From: a virus
DNA length: 27,371 bases
Virus record (IMG/VR): IMGVR_UViG_3300036945_000147
Span: 1-27,371 of that record
Strand: one strand, 5' to 3'
The position numbers and the translations under genes are program-made. Positions 27,317-27,371 of the stretch are shown here, one piece after another. Every line of letters begins with the position of its first letter. Position 1 is the stretch's first letter. A model generated the notes under the pieces. That model ran no database searches and was not told the origin of the DNA. It saw only the letters and a list, made by a program, of their open reading frames with translations.

Positions 27317-27371
27317 ATTGGTTCGAATGGTTCGGCCAATGTGCAATCCAATTGAAAGGGATTTTCCAATG

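Larger units (their letters stand above)
26929..27371. other. 443-base non-coding region upstream of terminase genes
   Basis: No credible gene on either strand. It holds a short low-complexity stretch (27001-27120), a TATAGT palindrome (27153-27167), a G-rich tract framed by inverted repeats (27187-27230) and an imperfect hairpin (27291-27316). The last three bases are an ATG on the plus strand preceded by AAAGGGA, which could be the start of a rightward gene outside the window. Its place before terS makes a packaging site, promoter region or origin possible, but none is shown. Confidence 0.6.

Noticed and set aside
27319-27330. GGTTCGAAT, resembling a tRNA T-loop
   Set aside because: The flanking bases do not form a T-stem and no acceptor, D- or anticodon arm can be drawn upstream.
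1-27371. Integrase, repressor or att site suggesting lysogeny
   Set aside because: No integrase, excisionase, repressor or tRNA-like att core is visible in the window; absence here does not exclude them elsewhere.

Overview
The window is part of the late (virion and lysis) region of a tailed phage. Every gene I can support lies on the minus strand and is read right to left: 37 genes, tightly packed, many joined by ATGA or TGATG overlaps. There is no tape measure, tail tube or sheath. A large portal, a scaffold, a GroES-like protein, two adaptor-type connectors, a P22 gp10-like nozzle/hub and a block of internal (ejection) proteins point to a short-tailed, podovirus-like member of Caudoviricetes. 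An Rz/Rz1 spanin pair and an M15 peptidase endolysin imply a Gram-negative host. The style of the proteins (GGKV-containing tiny basic proteins, 'MANTTFSGP' and 'MAITQALCTSF' structural proteins) resembles environmental aquatic phages. The host itself cannot be read from the sequence.

Layout in transcription order. 27371-26929: 443 bases without a gene, holding a G-rich tract inside an inverted repeat, a TATAGT palindrome and an imperfect hairpin. 26928-20884: terminase small-subunit candidate, an 82-aa protein, terminase large subunit (TerL), portal and a 62-aa protein. 20804-17344: GroES-like co-chaperonin, a small acidic protein, scaffold, two head proteins and a gpT-like major capsid protein, closed by a UUCG terminator. 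17236-16673: a free-standing HNH endonuclease with its own sigma70-like promoter. 16561-11944: structural proteins, a run of tiny basic proteins and two connector proteins. 11916-8654: a small virion protein, a repeat protein, a tail fibre with a glycine-rich tip and a possible fibre chaperone. 8643-7430: lysis cassette (small membrane protein, endolysin with a C-terminal membrane segment, Rz, Rz1). 7402-1: nozzle/hub protein and internal virion proteins, the last running off the left edge.

The most unusual object is in TerL. The gene is interrupted, between the conserved His and Thr of its coupling motif, by a 303-residue intein. Where an intein normally carries its homing endonuclease in frame, this one carries an Endonuclease VII-type (HNH, zinc-binding) gene in the -1 frame, with its own ATG and stop codon. 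About 600 bp are therefore open in two frames on the same strand. The endonuclease homology fits almost exactly into the gap between intein blocks B and F. With the HNH gene after the capsid gene, the window holds two independent homing-type elements in essential head genes.

The genes form a morphogenesis programme: TerS/TerL package DNA through the portal into a scaffold-built capsid that may be helped by the GroES-like protein; connectors and the nozzle close the vertex; the fibre binds the host; internal proteins are ejected with DNA; the lysis cassette opens the envelope. Several spacers carry TATA(C/G)T-like sites, hairpins or a terminator, so the region is probably read as a few overlapping transcripts.
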